Positions 1-8,664 are shown, counted from the first letter of the stretch. The stretch: 48,934 bases of DNA from Gemmatimonadota bacterium (GCA_028287285.1 JAQBPY010000399.1:1-48934), one strand, 5' to 3'. The notes: generated from the letters alone by a model not told the origin. Numbers and translations: made by a program.

Positions 1-873
1 CTCGACGTGGGGCAGGGCGACGCGATCCTCATCCAGAACGGAGCGTCCACGGTGCTCGTGGATGGAGGACCCACCGCCAAGGTTCTCGGCCAGCACCTCG
101 ATGCACTCGGGCTCAATGGCCGTACGATTGACGCCGTGATCCTCACGCACGCACACGCCGACCACTACCAGGGTCTGCGCGAGCTGTTTGCGAGCCACCG
201 CCACATCACGGTTCGCTACTTCTGGGAAAACCAGGACCCGTCGCCGAACATCACGCTCGGCATGTTGCGCGATTCCATTGCCGCGCGTGTCCGCGCCGGT
301 TCGCTCATTTACCGTGACACAGATGATCCGTGCGCGAATGGCCAGCCCGTTTGCACGGTGACGCTCAAGGGCGGCGCAAAGTTGCACATCATGCGGCCGA
401 ACCCCGATGGCGAGGGCCCGAACAATCGCTCACCGGCCGTCAAGCTGGTGGGAGCGGATTCGGCGTCGTTCACCATGTGGCTTGCAGGTGATGCGGAGCG
501 CGCCGAAACCGATTGGTTCGCGCAGCAGGGGTATTCCATGCACGTCGATGTGCTCAAGGCCAATCATCACGGCAGCTGCAATGGCGTGTCCGAGACGTAT
601 CTCGATCTCCTGTCGCCGTCGCTCGCGGTCGTGTCGGTAGGCGCGATCAACGACTACGGCCACATGCATGCACAGGCCAAGGCGATGTTCGCGGCGCATC
701 ACATTCCGTGGTACCGCACCGACCAGAACGGGACCATCACGCTCCGCTCCGCCGGGATACCTGGTTCCAAATTCACCGTCTCGGTCGAGCACGACGGAAA
801 GAATCGCTCGGGGCCGAGCGATCGCCCGGCGTCACAAATGAGCTGCCGGGCACAAACCACGGCTGCGCCCTGA
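1..873 (+). CDS. ComEC/Rec2-type MBL-fold hydrolase, 5' end missing
   Basis: Metallo-beta-lactamase-fold protein related to the C-terminal domain of ComEC/Rec2 competence proteins. The reading frame is open from the first base (L-D-V-G-Q-G-D-A), which is the family's opening motif, so the true start lies upstream. The metal-binding signature LTHAHADHYQGL follows at about residues 45-56. Later motifs are LAGDAE (about 160) and ANHHGS (about 187), which supply further metal ligands. No membrane segments are present in the visible part. Stand-alone ComEC-like MBL proteins are often secreted or lipoprotein hydrolases, possibly nucleases or phosphodiesterases; the substrate here is unknown. The gene ends just before a bidirectional hairpin and converges on the metalloprotease gene. 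Family is certain from the motifs; function is inferred. Confidence 0.85.
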   Translation, partial: LDVGQGDAILIQNGASTVLVDGGPTAKVLGQHLDALGLNGRTIDAVILTHAHADHYQGLRELFASHRHITVRYFWENQDPSPNITLGMLRDSIAARVRAGSLIYRDTDDPCANGQPVCTVTLKGGAKLHIMRPNPDGEGPNNRSPAVKLVGADSASFTMWLAGDAERAETDWFAQQGYSMHVDVLKANHHGSCNGVSETYLDLLSPSLAVVSVGAINDYGHMHAQAKAMFAAHHIPWYRTDQNGTITLRSAGIPGSKFTVSVEHDGKNRSGPSDRPASQMSCRAQTTAAP

Positions 874-880
874 ACGAAGG

Positions 881-912
881 AAAGGGCCTGCTTTGGTAAA
901 AGCAGGTCCTTT
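881..912. terminator. Bidirectional hairpin terminator built from the dispersed repeat
   Basis: Stem AAAGGGCCTGCTTT pairs with AAAGCAGGTCCTTT across a 4-base loop, with one G-T wobble. It sits between two convergent genes. The right arm and the following bases to 933 match the dispersed repeat seen again at 5917, 19431, 40241 and 40284. Confidence 0.75.
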
Positions 913-936
913 ACTTCGTGTCAGGACGACAGGCTC

Positions 937-3462
937 CTACTTGCTCTTCGGATCCAGGATATCGTCGATCCGCTTCATTGCTCCAGCCACGTGCAGCTGC
1001 GTGCTCCGATCGCCCTTGCCCGACGCGGCACGGAGATCGTTCTTCAGCGTCACGAGCGTACCACGAAGCTCGGACTTCGCATCATCGCTCAGGACCGTGC
1101 GGGCACCGGCGCCCGCACCGCCGCCACGGCCACCCGCAGCCGCGGCAGTTGCCGGCTCCGGCTTGAGCTTCCGCTCGATCGTCGTGAGGTAGTCATTCTG
1201 CAGATCGCGACGGAATGCGTCGACAGACTTGCCGGCGTAGATCTCCGACCACAGCCCTTTGCGAAGATCGTCGAGCAGACCGGACAGCGTATATACGCTG
1301 TTCTTGTCCTTCGCGATGGCCTCGCCCTCGAGGAGGCGATTCATGCGACCGTCATCCAGCGCGCTGGTGAGGATGCGATTCTGTGCGTTGTTGATGCGGT
1401 TGAGCATGCCCGTGGGCTCCACGCGCGCCGCAATATCCGGCTGGAGGATGAGCCACGTAGGCGCATGGAACACGTCGTCGTTGAGGAACTTTACCGCCTC
1501 CTGCTGACGAGCCTTGGAGAGTGCGACATATACAGGACCAGACTGGCCACCCGCCTTGTACTGCACGGTGCCGCCGCCAATCATCGTCGCAACATGTCCC
1601 GCTTCGGTCGCCCACTGGCCAACCGTGCGGTTGTAGACCTCGAGCAGGTCGCTATTGTCCTCGCCGGGCTGCGTCGTCGCACCGACCACGTAACCCATCA
1701 CGCGCTGCAGGTTCCTGTGTCCCAGCCGCGTGGACTTGACCGGATCCGCATCGCCGACGGCTTCGTTCAGTGTACCGTAGCCACCAAAGTCATTGTTCGC
1801 CGAGAAGCGGAACCAGGGCGTGTTGTCCTGCTGGCGCGTCCACTGCTCCAGCGTCGCTCGCTCGGCATCGGATGTTCTGGCGCCGGGGATCGGCTTGTAA
1901 CCCCACATGATGGCGTACTTGTCGTACGGGCCAACGCGCGGGATGATGTCCTCGAGCGGCAGCTTGTCTTCGGGCTGCGCCACGTAGTTGTAGCGCGAGT
2001 AGTCCATGATGCTCGGGCTGTGTCCCATCTTGTGGACCCAGCTGGCGGAGCGCACGGAATCGGCGGGATAGGTGGAGCTGCCGATCTGGTCGTGCTGCAG
2101 GCCGATGGTATGTCCGATCTCGTGGGCGACCACGAATTCGAGCAGCCGGCCCGTGAGCGAATCCGGGAACGGGAACGTGCGGGCGCGCGGATCAACCTGC
2201 GCAGCCTGCGTGAAGTACCAGTCGCGGTTCAGGTTGAGCACGTTCTGGAAGATGCGTACCGAACCGTTGAGGATCTCACCCGTGCGCGGATCGCTCACAT
2301 GCGGGCCCACGGCATTCTCCGTCGTCGACGGCAGCCAGCGGATGACCGTGTGACGAATGTCTTCCGGCGACCAGTCAGGGTCGTTGGCCGGTGCATCCAT
2401 CGCGACGATACCATCGCGGAAACCAGCCGCTTCGTACGCCGGCTTCCAGTCGTTGATCGCCTTGCGGATCCACGGCTTCCACTGCTCCGGCGTGTTCGGG
2501 TCGACGTAGTAGACGATCGGCTTCTTTGGCGTGCAGAGGCCGCTCGCGTCGGCTGGTCCGGCGCACTCGAGACGATACTTGGTGATGTAGGTGCGACGTG
2601 CCGCGCGCGACTCGGCGCCGAAGTCCACGAAGCGGTTGGAGAAGAATCCGACGCGCTCGTCGAAGCGGCGCGGCATCATGGGCTGCTCGGGGAGACGCAC
2701 GATGCTCCAGTGCGCCAGCACCGACTGTGCCGCCGCGGCACCGCCGCCTGCGCCGCCGCGGCCACCTGCTGCCGCACCCGCGGCTGGTGCCGCCGTGCCC
2801 GTCTGCGTGGCTTCGATTTCCACGTTGTCCGGGAATGCCAGCGCGCGCTCGACGTAAGAGCGCGTTGCGTCGATCGTGCCACGAATGGCGGCGATTTCCG
2901 GAATGGACGTGGTGAACAGGCGCGTAACGTTGATGACTGCCGCGCTGTCCGGACCGTACGACTCCACGTTGAAAATTGCGACGATGGGCGCGTAATTCGA
3001 GTTCTGCACCGCGCGATACACGGAGAGACTCGTGTCCGCCGTAATGGCGAACGACGGCGAGCGCAGGATCACGCGATTGCCGTTGCGCTCCCAGCGGAGC
3101 GCCCGCTCGCCAAACTGGTCGCCGCCATACAGGGCGCCGCCAACGCCGGGCAGGTTGGGATCGGAGGCCGGTGCACGCGTATAGCGCCCGACCACGAGCA
3201 TGTCCTTGTTGAGCTCCCCGGACGGAATCTCGAAGTAGAGCACATCGCCCACGCGATGCGTGCTGAACAAGCCCTTGCGGCTCTTGGCTTCCGCCGTGAT
3301 GACACGGCTATACGGGCGCGGAGCCGCCGGAGCGGCCGCTTGGCCACCACCACGACCGCCAACGCCGCCGGCGGGCACGCCGGTGGAATCCGGATTCTGG
3401 GCGCCGGCCTGCTGGACCGAGATTGCGGCCACAGCCGCAATCAGGAGAAAACGAATCGTCAT
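937..3462 (-). CDS. Secreted zinc-dependent metalloprotease (DUF5117/DUF4953 type)
   Basis: An 841-residue protein with a signal peptide (about residues 1-21, ending AGA-Q), so it is secreted to the periplasm or beyond. The metzincin-like motif [12 protein letters not shown] begins at His447, giving the three zinc ligands His447, His451 and His457 and the catalytic Glu448. The upstream DUF5117/5118-like region and the downstream DUF4953-like region make it a large zinc-dependent metalloprotease common in Gemmatimonadota and Bacteroidota. Two Gly/Ala/Arg-rich low-complexity stretches are present, one near residues 220-245 and one near the C-terminus, with GRGG repeats; a third GGRGG stretch lies right after the signal peptide. 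Natural substrate unknown. A long open frame on the opposite strand is a codon-usage shadow. Confidence 0.88.
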   Translation of the reverse strand: MTIRFLLIAAVAAISVQQAGAQNPDSTGVPAGGVGGRGGGQAAAPAAPRPYSRVITAEAKSRKGLFSTHRVGDVLYFEIPSGELNKDMLVVGRYTRAPASDPNLPGVGGALYGGDQFGERALRWERNGNRVILRSPSFAITADTSLSVYRAVQNSNYAPIVAIFNVESYGPDSAAVINVTRLFTTSIPEIAAIRGTIDATRSYVERALAFPDNVEIEATQTGTAAPAAGAAAGGRGGAGGGAAAAQSVLAHWSIVRLPEQPMMPRRFDERVGFFSNRFVDFGAESRAARRTYITKYRLECAGPADASGLCTPKKPIVYYVDPNTPEQWKPWIRKAINDWKPAYEAAGFRDGIVAMDAPANDPDWSPEDIRHTVIRWLPSTTENAVGPHVSDPRTGEILNGSVRIFQNVLNLNRDWYFTQAAQVDPRARTFPFPDSLTGRLLEFVVAHEIGHTIGLQHDQIGSSTYPADSVRSASWVHKMGHSPSIMDYSRYNYVAQPEDKLPLEDIIPRVGPYDKYAIMWGYKPIPGARTSDAERATLEQWTRQQDNTPWFRFSANNDFGGYGTLNEAVGDADPVKSTRLGHRNLQRVMGYVVGATTQPGEDNSDLLEVYNRTVGQWATEAGHVATMIGGGTVQYKAGGQSGPVYVALSKARQQEAVKFLNDDVFHAPTWLILQPDIAARVEPTGMLNRINNAQNRILTSALDDGRMNRLLEGEAIAKDKNSVYTLSGLLDDLRKGLWSEIYAGKSVDAFRRDLQNDYLTTIERKLKPEPATAAAAGGRGGGAGAGARTVLSDDAKSELRGTLVTLKNDLRAASGKGDRSTQLHVAGAMKRIDDILDPKSK

Positions 3463-3585
3463 GATGTGTTGGATACGCTACGAGGGGAACTGCTCCGGCG
3501 TCGCCGGGCTCCGCGCAATGGCGGAAGGAACCGTCAATATCATCCAATATAATGATACGTGCGTTCCTCGTAGACGACAGTCCGT

Positions 3586-4344
3586 TCATGGCAAGCGCGC
3601 CATCGTTTTCCCGAGTGTATCCACGAACTCGATGCGGGCGCCACCCAGTGAGTCCACGATCATCCTGATCCGCTCGCGGCCCTTCATGTCGCGCATTTGA
3701 AGCGCGGCCGTCTGGCCGCGTTCCCCAACGAACACTCGCGGAATCTCCCACTTGCCCTGGTTGTAGAACCGACGGCGCAACGCCTGGAGGGCCGCGGCCT
3801 GCTGTCCCTCCGGGAGGTGATCGATCGAATCGCGCGCCGCCACCCATTCGGCCACATTGTGCAGCGGATAGTGTGAAACCTGGAGACCGGCCACCCAGCC
3901 CTCGCGCGGATCCTCGATGTAGCGCAGTGCGGCAACCTGGTCGCTCTCGTAGCGATCCACCGATAGTTGCCCACTGGCGCGGATGATCGTGTCGCGCCCC
4001 ACCACCTTCATCGTGCCACCGTAGATCAGTCCACCCGCCTCGTTGCCGTCTTCATCGTAGAAGATGATTCCGTTGCCCCGGTCACCGCCGGCACGCTGCA
4101 TCCCGCGAACGAGGTTCCCTGGGCTCTTCTCGGTGGACGAGATCACCAGCGCGAGCTTTCCATCGGGACGGCGCACGTTGATCCGCTCGACGTCGAGCTC
4201 GGGCACTGCGCCGCGGCCACGCCATCCGAGCGACGAGAGCACGAGAAGACCGCCGAGTGCAAGACCGCTTACCCACTGCAGGCGGCGCACCTGGCGGGTG
4301 AGTGCTCGCATCTCGTCTCCATTGGGGATGGGTGTCGTCGTCAT
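3586..4344 (-). CDS. Membrane-anchored protein of unknown function
   Basis: A 252-residue protein not assigned to a named family. A short basic cytoplasmic N-terminus (with R-Q-V-R-R) precedes one hydrophobic segment at about residues 29-42. The rest should be extracytoplasmic. It contains repeated beta-type segments of the pattern IN-V-R-R-P-D-G-K-L-A-L-V-I, I-I-F-Y-D-E-D-G-N-E-A-G-G and a C-terminal R-I-E-F-V-D-T-L-G, like repeat units built around 'DG' turns. The start is supported by a GGAG-containing ribosome binding site in the minus-strand leader. It may share a transcript with the upstream DUF3006 gene, but 129 bases separate them. Confidence 0.7.
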   Translation of the reverse strand: MTTTPIPNGDEMRALTRQVRRLQWVSGLALGGLLVLSSLGWRGRGAVPELDVERINVRRPDGKLALVISSTEKSPGNLVRGMQRAGGDRGNGIIFYDEDGNEAGGLIYGGTMKVVGRDTIIRASGQLSVDRYESDQVAALRYIEDPREGWVAGLQVSHYPLHNVAEWVAARDSIDHLPEGQQAAALQALRRRFYNQGKWEIPRVFVGERGQTAALQMRDMKGRERIRMIVDSLGGARIEFVDTLGKTMARLP

Positions 4345-4473
4345 CGCAACCTCTCCTTGAGTAGTGGTCGAGGGAAACCGGAGCCGAACACGTGGCCGGC
4401 GCCGTTTCAGATGATGCTTCGACAGTCGAATCTTTGGAACGGTTTTGATAAACGCTGGCAGGCCCCTTCCACC

Positions 4474-4755
4474 TTAGAGCGAGACGTCGCCCCCGATATC
4501 CCGGTGTTTCGATTCCGTCATCGCCGCATCCATCACAGCCCTGGACTTTGCAAGTACGTCACGCGTGCCGGCTTCGTCGAGCTCAACCGTAAACGACGTG
4601 GCCGTGCGCACGGCCTTGAGCACCTGCCCCGCTGTCACCGTGCCCGGGAGCACGGTAAGGGGCACGGTGATCATTCGCTTTCCGTCGTCCTCGATTCGGG
4701 CGACGTCTTCTTCAATGCTCTCGACGGCCCAGCGGTGCTCGATGCGTTCACTCAT
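4474..4755 (-). CDS. DUF3006 domain protein
   Basis: A 93-residue soluble protein whose first half (W-A-V-E-S-I-E-E-D-V-A-R-I-E-D-D-G) matches the DUF3006 pattern, a small domain of unknown function that often sits beside ComEC-like MBL hydrolases. Here the MBL gene lies 3.6 kb away on the other strand, so any partnership is indirect. A GAGGAG sequence lies upstream of the chosen ATG. An ATG a few codons further upstream is followed at once by a stop, which fixes this start. Confidence 0.7.
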   Translation of the reverse strand: MSERIEHRWAVESIEEDVARIEDDGKRMITVPLTVLPGTVTAGQVLKAVRTATSFTVELDEAGTRDVLAKSRAVMDAAMTESKHRDIGGDVSL

Positions 4756-4823
4756 GAATTAATGCATCTCCTCTTGTCGTCCTCGGCAACGCGAATAACC
4801 CAGCTTCGGGTCGTCACCAAAAA

Positions 4824-5912
4824 TCAGGACGATAATTCCGTGGATTGCGGCGCCCTCGTCCGTGATTCGACCGGCGAAAGCGGTTCGATGTCAAGCTGGT
4901 CTGCCGCGACACCCAGCTCGCGAAAGCGCCGCGCCGTCACCAGAACGCGCGATTCGAGCGAGCCCACGGCCCGGTTGTAGCTCAGCACTGCCTTGTCCAG
5001 CGATGTGCCGAGCTCGCCCATATATCCGCCAAGGTTCGCGAGGCGCTCGTACAACGTTGCGCCCAGGGTGCTGATCTCGCGCGCACTGTCCGCCATACGT
5101 GACTCGCGCCAGCCAAATGACACCGCACGCAGCAGCGCAATGAGCGTGGTTGGCGTGGCGAGGATCACCGAGCGCGTCGCCGCATCGTCGAGCAACGACG
5201 GGTCATGCTCGAGCGCGGCGGAGAAGAATGCCTCGCCAGGGAGAAACAGCACCACGAACTCCGGCGTGGTGAGTGGGCCAAGCTGTTCCCAGTAGGCCTT
5301 CCTGCTCAGCGCGTCGACGTGAGCACGCAGCTGCGTGGCATGGAGCCGCATGAGGCGCAGCCGATCGCGCTCGTCCGTGGCCTGCGCGGCGTCCAGGTAC
5401 GCGGCGAGCGGCGCCTTCGCATCCACCACCACGGCACGGCCGCCGGGCAGCCGAAGCACCATGTCGGGGCGACGCCGGCGCACGTCGCCGTCCGCATCTT
5501 CATGCGACGTCGTCACCTGCGTCTCGAAATCACAGTGCTCCGCCATGCCCGCGAGCTCGACGACGCGCTTCAGCTGCACCTCGCCCCAGCGTCCACGCAC
5601 GTTGGGTGAGCGGAGCGCCGACGACAGCTGCTGCGTCTGGTCGCGCAACCCTTCGCTTGCCGCGGCGACGATGTGCATCTGCTCCGACAACGCGCCAAAC
5701 TGCATGGCGCGCTCGCGATCGAAGCTGCTCAGGCGCTTGTCGTAGCGTTCCAGCTCATCCTGCAACGGGGCAAGCAGCTCGCCAATTCTGTCCTCCGCGG
5801 CAGCGTGCGTGTCATTCGCCAAGCGTCGCGTGAAATGCAACGCGGCCAGGACGAGCGCGGCACCGGCCACGAGGCCGAATATGAAGACGAGGAGCGCTGC
5901 GCCAGCCGTCAC
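4824..5912 (-). CDS. rmuC: DNA recombination protein RmuC
   Basis: A 362-residue protein. An N-terminal membrane segment (about residues 2-24) is followed by a helical, coiled-coil-like region (about 35-90) and the RmuC nuclease-like domain. Conserved stretches visible are V-V-D-A-K-A-P-L (about 165), [12 protein letters not shown] (about 222) and [12 protein letters not shown] (about 253). RmuC limits recombination at inverted or short repeats; the mechanism is thought to involve DNA cleavage at unusual structures. The start is GTG. A copy of the dispersed repeat begins four bases upstream, between this gene and the histidine phosphatase gene. Confidence 0.9.
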   Translation of the reverse strand: MTAGAALLVFIFGLVAGAALVLAALHFTRRLANDTHAAAEDRIGELLAPLQDELERYDKRLSSFDRERAMQFGALSEQMHIVAAASEGLRDQTQQLSSALRSPNVRGRWGEVQLKRVVELAGMAEHCDFETQVTTSHEDADGDVRRRRPDMVLRLPGGRAVVVDAKAPLAAYLDAAQATDERDRLRLMRLHATQLRAHVDALSRKAYWEQLGPLTTPEFVVLFLPGEAFFSAALEHDPSLLDDAATRSVILATPTTLIALLRAVSFGWRESRMADSAREISTLGATLYERLANLGGYMGELGTSLDKAVLSYNRAVGSLESRVLVTARRFRELGVAADQLDIEPLSPVESRTRAPQSTELSS

Positions 5913-5916
5913 GAAC

Positions 5917-5949
5917 GAGCAGGTCCTTCGCTACGCGCAGCACGACAGG
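5917..5949 (+). repeat. Dispersed repeat, single copy
   Basis: Begins GAGCAGGTCCTTCGCT and ends with CACGACAGG. It matches the right arm of the terminator at 40284 over its first 16 bases. It lies in the short gap between rmuC and the histidine phosphatase gene. Confidence 0.7.
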
Positions 5950-5955
5950 AGACCA

Positions 5956-6483
5956 TTACGGACAGGCGGTTGCAACACCGTAGTGCAATCGAACGACACT
6001 CGCGGGTCCCGATGCGGGCACCGTCACGACGAAGACATTGTCGTAGCCGTCGTCGCAGATGTCCGCCGGCTTTGGTGCGCCAAGTGCGGCCACGATGGCC
6101 GGCACGGTGTTGCTGTGACCGATCACCAGTACCGTGTGGCCGCGATGCTTCGCGAGGATGCTGTCTGCAACGAGCTTTGGATGCTGCGGCAGGCGCGCAT
6201 CCACCGTTTCCACGGAAAGGCCAAGCTTTGCGGCAATTGGTGCCGCGGTGCCCTTTGTGCGCAGGAACTGGGTGCTGATGATTGCCTGGATGCCTGCGTC
6301 CCTTACCAGCTCGGCAAAGGCGGCGGCGCGTGCTTCGCCGGCGGCATTGAGCGGAGGATCAGCGGCAGGTGCCGCGGCCTTCTCGGCGTGACGGACGACG
6401 ATGACGGTTGTCGCCTGCGCGCCGGCAACGGACGTGGTGACGACGAGCGCAGCAAGTGCGCGGAGAACGAGTGAGCGGATCAT
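5956..6483 (-). CDS. Exported histidine phosphatase family protein
   Basis: Histidine phosphatase (phosphoglycerate-mutase-like) protein of about 175 residues with an N-terminal signal peptide (M-I-R-S-L-V-L-R-A to V-A-G-A-Q). The catalytic motif is V-R-H-A-E-K, in which the His takes the phosphate (the usual form is RHG or RHA-E). The second active-site His is in V-I-G-H-S-N-T, followed by a proline- and alanine-containing helix as usual. Export and the short length resemble SixA-like or Ais-like periplasmic phosphatases; substrate unknown. An ATG four codons upstream (6495) is possible, but the start at 6483 gives a cleaner signal peptide. Confidence 0.8.
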   Translation of the reverse strand: MIRSLVLRALAALVVTTSVAGAQATTVIVVRHAEKAAAPAADPPLNAAGEARAAAFAELVRDAGIQAIISTQFLRTKGTAAPIAAKLGLSVETVDARLPQHPKLVADSILAKHRGHTVLVIGHSNTVPAIVAALGAPKPADICDDGYDNVFVVTVPASGPASVVRLHYGVATACP

Positions 6484-6655
6484 GCATCGAAACAACGATG
6501 GGGCATGCCGTTCGTCAATGTATGCCGACGTCCTGGGCGACGTTCGCGTGCCACCACACCGGGCAAGTGGACCGTCTTTCAGGTTGCGGATCAGGGCAGA
6601 TACACCAACTGCGATAGGGCGATTTTTTTTGGAAATGTTGTATGGCGGTTATCGC

Positions 6656-6847
6656 CTACGCCGCGTGCGACGTCTCCCCACGATCGTCATTCGTCTCCGT
6701 CGCCGGCGATGGCCTGCCACCAAATACGCGCGCCGCAACCTGCGACGGCATGTACACGGTGGCTTTGGCGACTGCCGGTGACGCAGCAAACGTGGGAAGC
6801 GAGATGCCGTAAACGGCGAGCTGTCGGAGTGCTTTGGGATTGATCAT
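6656..6847 (-). CDS. Possible small protein, 63 residues, unknown
   Basis: Short reading frame with a good ribosome binding site: GAGGA on the minus strand, eight bases before the ATG. The protein starts M-I-N-P-K-A-L-R-Q-L-A-V-Y-G and has a mildly hydrophobic stretch rich in Ala, Ser and Pro (about residues 13-38). It ends in a charged tail. No family recognised. It is divergent to the 31-residue precursor gene and could be a second small peptide of that locus or unrelated. The in-frame GTG/ATG candidates upstream (to 6889) lack a ribosome binding site. Confidence 0.35.
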   Translation of the reverse strand: MINPKALRQLAVYGISLPTFAASPAVAKATVYMPSQVAARVFGGRPSPATETNDDRGETSHAA

Positions 6848-7162
6848 CTGTGGAGTCCTCAATTCGGTGTTCACTCCATCAGACACCATGTCACCGTTAA
6901 AGGTTGGCTCGCGACCTCATCGCCACCACTTCGCTGCGCATCACACTCAATGCATCCAGCTCAGATCCAGATCGCCGATGCCGCGGCGGCGTTCATTCAG
7001 CGCGGAGCCGGTGATCTCCATGGAATGGAAAAGTCGCCGGTATTCGCAATGCGAACATCGGTCCGTCGCCTTGGTGACGGCCGACACAAATGTGAGAAAT
7101 GTGATGGAACGGCCCAACAAGAACATGTAGCAGGCACGCAACAAAGATAGCGGACTCGACTC

Positions 7163-7200
7163 TTTAACTCGTTAAACCACAACAACTTATGAATTAGATG
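7163..7200 (+). promoter_or_regulatory. AT-rich dyad and possible promoter for the RiPP operon
   Basis: A perfect dyad TTTAAC-TC-GTTAAA (7163-7176) overlaps a weak -35-like TTAACT. A weak -10-like TATGAA follows 18 bases later. This is the most AT-rich stretch before the precursor gene, about 80 bases upstream of its start. The assignment is tentative. Confidence 0.35.
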
Positions 7201-7272
7201 TTTTGGCCCGTATTCTGCTTCTCCGGTCTGCCAGCGGAACCACCGCCGCACGCACACACTCTGGAGATTTCG

Positions 7273-7368
7273 ATGACGAAAAAGCCCTTTGTTGCACCCG
7301 TGTTGAAGCCGGAAGCCAGCTTGGTCACCCTCCAGGGTTCTGGAGAACAGCAGCCGTCTCCTGCCTGA
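7273..7368 (+). CDS. RiPP precursor peptide with lasso-type leader (31 residues)
   Basis: A 31-codon gene with a GGAG ribosome binding site six bases before its ATG. The N-terminal part K-K-P-F-V-A-P-V-L fits the lasso-precursor leader pattern YxxPxL, with Phe6 in the Tyr position, Pro9 and Leu11. Thr19 fits the conserved leader Thr that normally lies two residues before the cleavage site. The likely core is therefore Q-G-S-G-E-Q-Q-P-S-P-A, or the same less its Gln. The only acidic core residue is Glu25, at core position 4 or 5, so a normal 7-9-residue lasso ring cannot form. Ser23 and Ser29 are possible phosphate acceptors for the adjacent HPr-kinase-like protein. The gene is directly followed by kinase, PqqD-like and B2 protease genes, which strongly supports its role as their substrate. 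Confidence 0.75.
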   Translation: MTKKPFVAPVLKPEASLVTLQGSGEQQPSPA

Positions 7369-7381
7369 TTTACTGGCAGCC

Positions 7382-7400
7382 TCGGCGCATTGCGCGCCGA
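7382..7400 (+). promoter_or_regulatory. Small hairpin after the precursor gene
   Basis: TCGGCGC pairs with GCGCCGA across a five-base loop, 14 bases after the precursor stop codon. Together with the larger palindrome at 7413 it could protect the short precursor message or attenuate transcription into the enzyme genes. Confidence 0.4.
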
Positions 7401-7412
7401 ACTCCCGATGTC

Positions 7413-7442
7413 GAATCGCCAGCCCAATTGGGCTGGCGATTC
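7413..7442. promoter_or_regulatory. Perfect 30-bp palindrome between precursor and enzyme genes
   Basis: GAATCGCCAGCCC and GGGCTGGCGATTC form a perfect 13-bp stem with an AATT centre, so the whole 30 bp is self-complementary. It lies 26 bases before the kinase start and has no T-tract, so it is more likely an attenuator, mRNA-stabilising stem or protein-binding site than a full terminator. Hairpins between a RiPP precursor gene and its modification genes are a known way to make more precursor than enzyme. Confidence 0.75.
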
Positions 7443-7468
7443 TGCCATGCGAGCCACACCTTGCGCAC

Positions 7469-8395
7469 ATGTCTCACGAAATCACTCTGCGGACCGCACA
7501 TCCCGCAGTTGAACAGCTGGTCAGCGAATGGCTGCACGTGTCCCGCATCGCCCTCCCCAGGCCCGTCACGCTGGACATCGACGTCGGGCCCCTCCCTCCA
7601 CTTCCCTCCGGCTCCAAATTCAATTTCCGGCAGGGAAACGTGGCGGTGAGCAGTGCCGGACCGGGTATGCCGCTGGCCATTGAATGGGGGCCTGGCATGG
7701 GGCGCTGCGTCCTCGACACCAGCAGCACCACGGCCAAGGTCATCATGGAGGAGCGCGCGCTCGAGCGGCCAAACGAGATGCTGCGGCTGTTTCTCATGCT
7801 GGTGTGCACGTTCCTGCTCCGGCGCGTGGGATTTCACCACATCCATGGCGCCGTTCTCCTCTCTCCCCAGAACAAGGGTCTCCTGCTGGTTGGCGTGAGC
7901 GGTTCCGGCAAGTCCACGACCACCGCCCTGCTCGCCAGGCGCGGGTGGCAGGTAGGTACCGACGACATCGCCTTCATGTGCGCCGGAGAACAACCCGGCA
8001 CGACCGACATCGTGCCGTGGCGCGAACGTCTCGCGCTTCACGCCGACTCGGCCTCTGCCATTGGTCATCACGGCGGGGCAGACCTCGAGGCCCGCCAGAA
8101 GATTGGCTGGTTCGTGGAGGACTTGGGCACGACGTGGGTGCAACGGGTCAGGCCGGAGCTGATTGTCCTTCCCACCGCGAGTGCCGATGCTCCTACGAGC
8201 GTCCGTCCGCTGCGCGCGCAGCAGTCGCTCGCGCGCATCATGCCGTCGTCCCCATGGGTGTCGCTCGAAGCGGAGTATGCGGATGAACACCTCGACCTGC
8301 TCACGCGGCTGGTGAAACAGTCACGCTCCTTCGAGGCAACTGTGGGCCGAGACCTGTTTGATCGTCCTGACATCCTGCCGGAGCTGCTTGCATGA
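7469..8395 (+). CDS. HPr-kinase-like protein (RiPP-associated kinase)
   Basis: A 308-residue protein with a C-terminal HPr-kinase-like P-loop domain. The Walker A motif GVSGSGKST spans about residues 142-150. It is preceded by H-G-A at 126-128, as in HPr kinases, and followed by the acidic pair Asp165-Asp166. The N-terminal 110 residues match nothing recognised. In lasso clusters, kinases of this type phosphorylate the C-terminal Ser of the precursor, and similar kinases recur in PqqD-containing 'HprK-related' systems. Here the probable target is Ser23 or Ser29 of the precursor encoded 100 bases upstream. The stop codon overlaps the next start (ATGA), implying translational coupling. Confidence 0.8.
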   Translation: MSHEITLRTAHPAVEQLVSEWLHVSRIALPRPVTLDIDVGPLPPLPSGSKFNFRQGNVAVSSAGPGMPLAIEWGPGMGRCVLDTSSTTAKVIMEERALERPNEMLRLFLMLVCTFLLRRVGFHHIHGAVLLSPQNKGLLLVGVSGSGKSTTTALLARRGWQVGTDDIAFMCAGEQPGTTDIVPWRERLALHADSASAIGHHGGADLEARQKIGWFVEDLGTTWVQRVRPELIVLPTASADAPTSVRPLRAQQSLARIMPSSPWVSLEAEYADEHLDLLTRLVKQSRSFEATVGRDLFDRPDILPELLA

Positions 8396-8664
8396 ATACC
8401 ACGTACTCACGCCATCCCGAGCTGCGGCTGACCGCGGTGGACGGTGAAGGTGTCGTCCTCCACCTGGGTTCACTCACATACTTCACGGTGAATGAAACGG
8501 GGCTGACCATTCTGGACGCGCTGCTGAAGCCCAGGACGCTTGGCGAACTGGTAACGGCCGTGACTGACGAGTACGACGTCAGCGACGCCGAGGCGACGAC
8601 GACGGTGCGCGATTTCATCGGCCGGTGCGTGGAGTCGAAGCTGCTGATCACGGAAGATCGCTGA
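8392..8664 (+). CDS. PqqD-like peptide recognition protein (lasso B1 type)
   Basis: A 90-residue PqqD-family protein, the RiPP recognition element that binds the leader peptide and presents it to the processing enzymes. Typical features are the beta strand V-V-L-H-L-G-S-L-T-Y-F-T-V-N, the N-E-T-G turn, and the C-terminal helical half with a T-L-G-E-L-V and Y-D-V-S pattern ending in L-L-I. Its expected ligand is the FVAPVL segment of the precursor. The start overlaps the kinase stop by four bases, and the following B2 gene overlaps its 3' end. Confidence 0.85.
   Translation: MNTTYSRHPELRLTAVDGEGVVLHLGSLTYFTVNETGLTILDALLKPRTLGELVTAVTDEYDVSDAEATTTVRDFIGRCVESKLLITEDR

Larger units (their letters stand above)
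6496..7272. other. Long intergenic region upstream of the RiPP operon
   Basis: About 780 bases with lower GC than the surroundings. It holds one plausible small gene (6656-6847, minus) and an AT-rich promoter-like stretch at 7160-7200 before the 31-codon peptide gene. Other open frames here lack ribosome binding sites, and their composition looks random. Confidence 0.5.

Noticed and set aside
991-3552. Long plus-strand ORF of 853 codons opposite the metalloprotease
   Set aside because: It is a high-GC antisense shadow; the composition is Arg/His/Ala-rich with no motif, while the minus strand has signal peptide and HExxH.
6947-7144. Minus-strand 65-codon ORF in the intergenic gap
   Set aside because: TTG start, no ribosome binding site and no family; composition looks random.
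7203-7649. ORF of 148 codons spanning precursor and palindrome
   Set aside because: Overlaps the precursor in another frame, lacks a ribosome binding site and reads through the palindrome; the precursor frame has better support.
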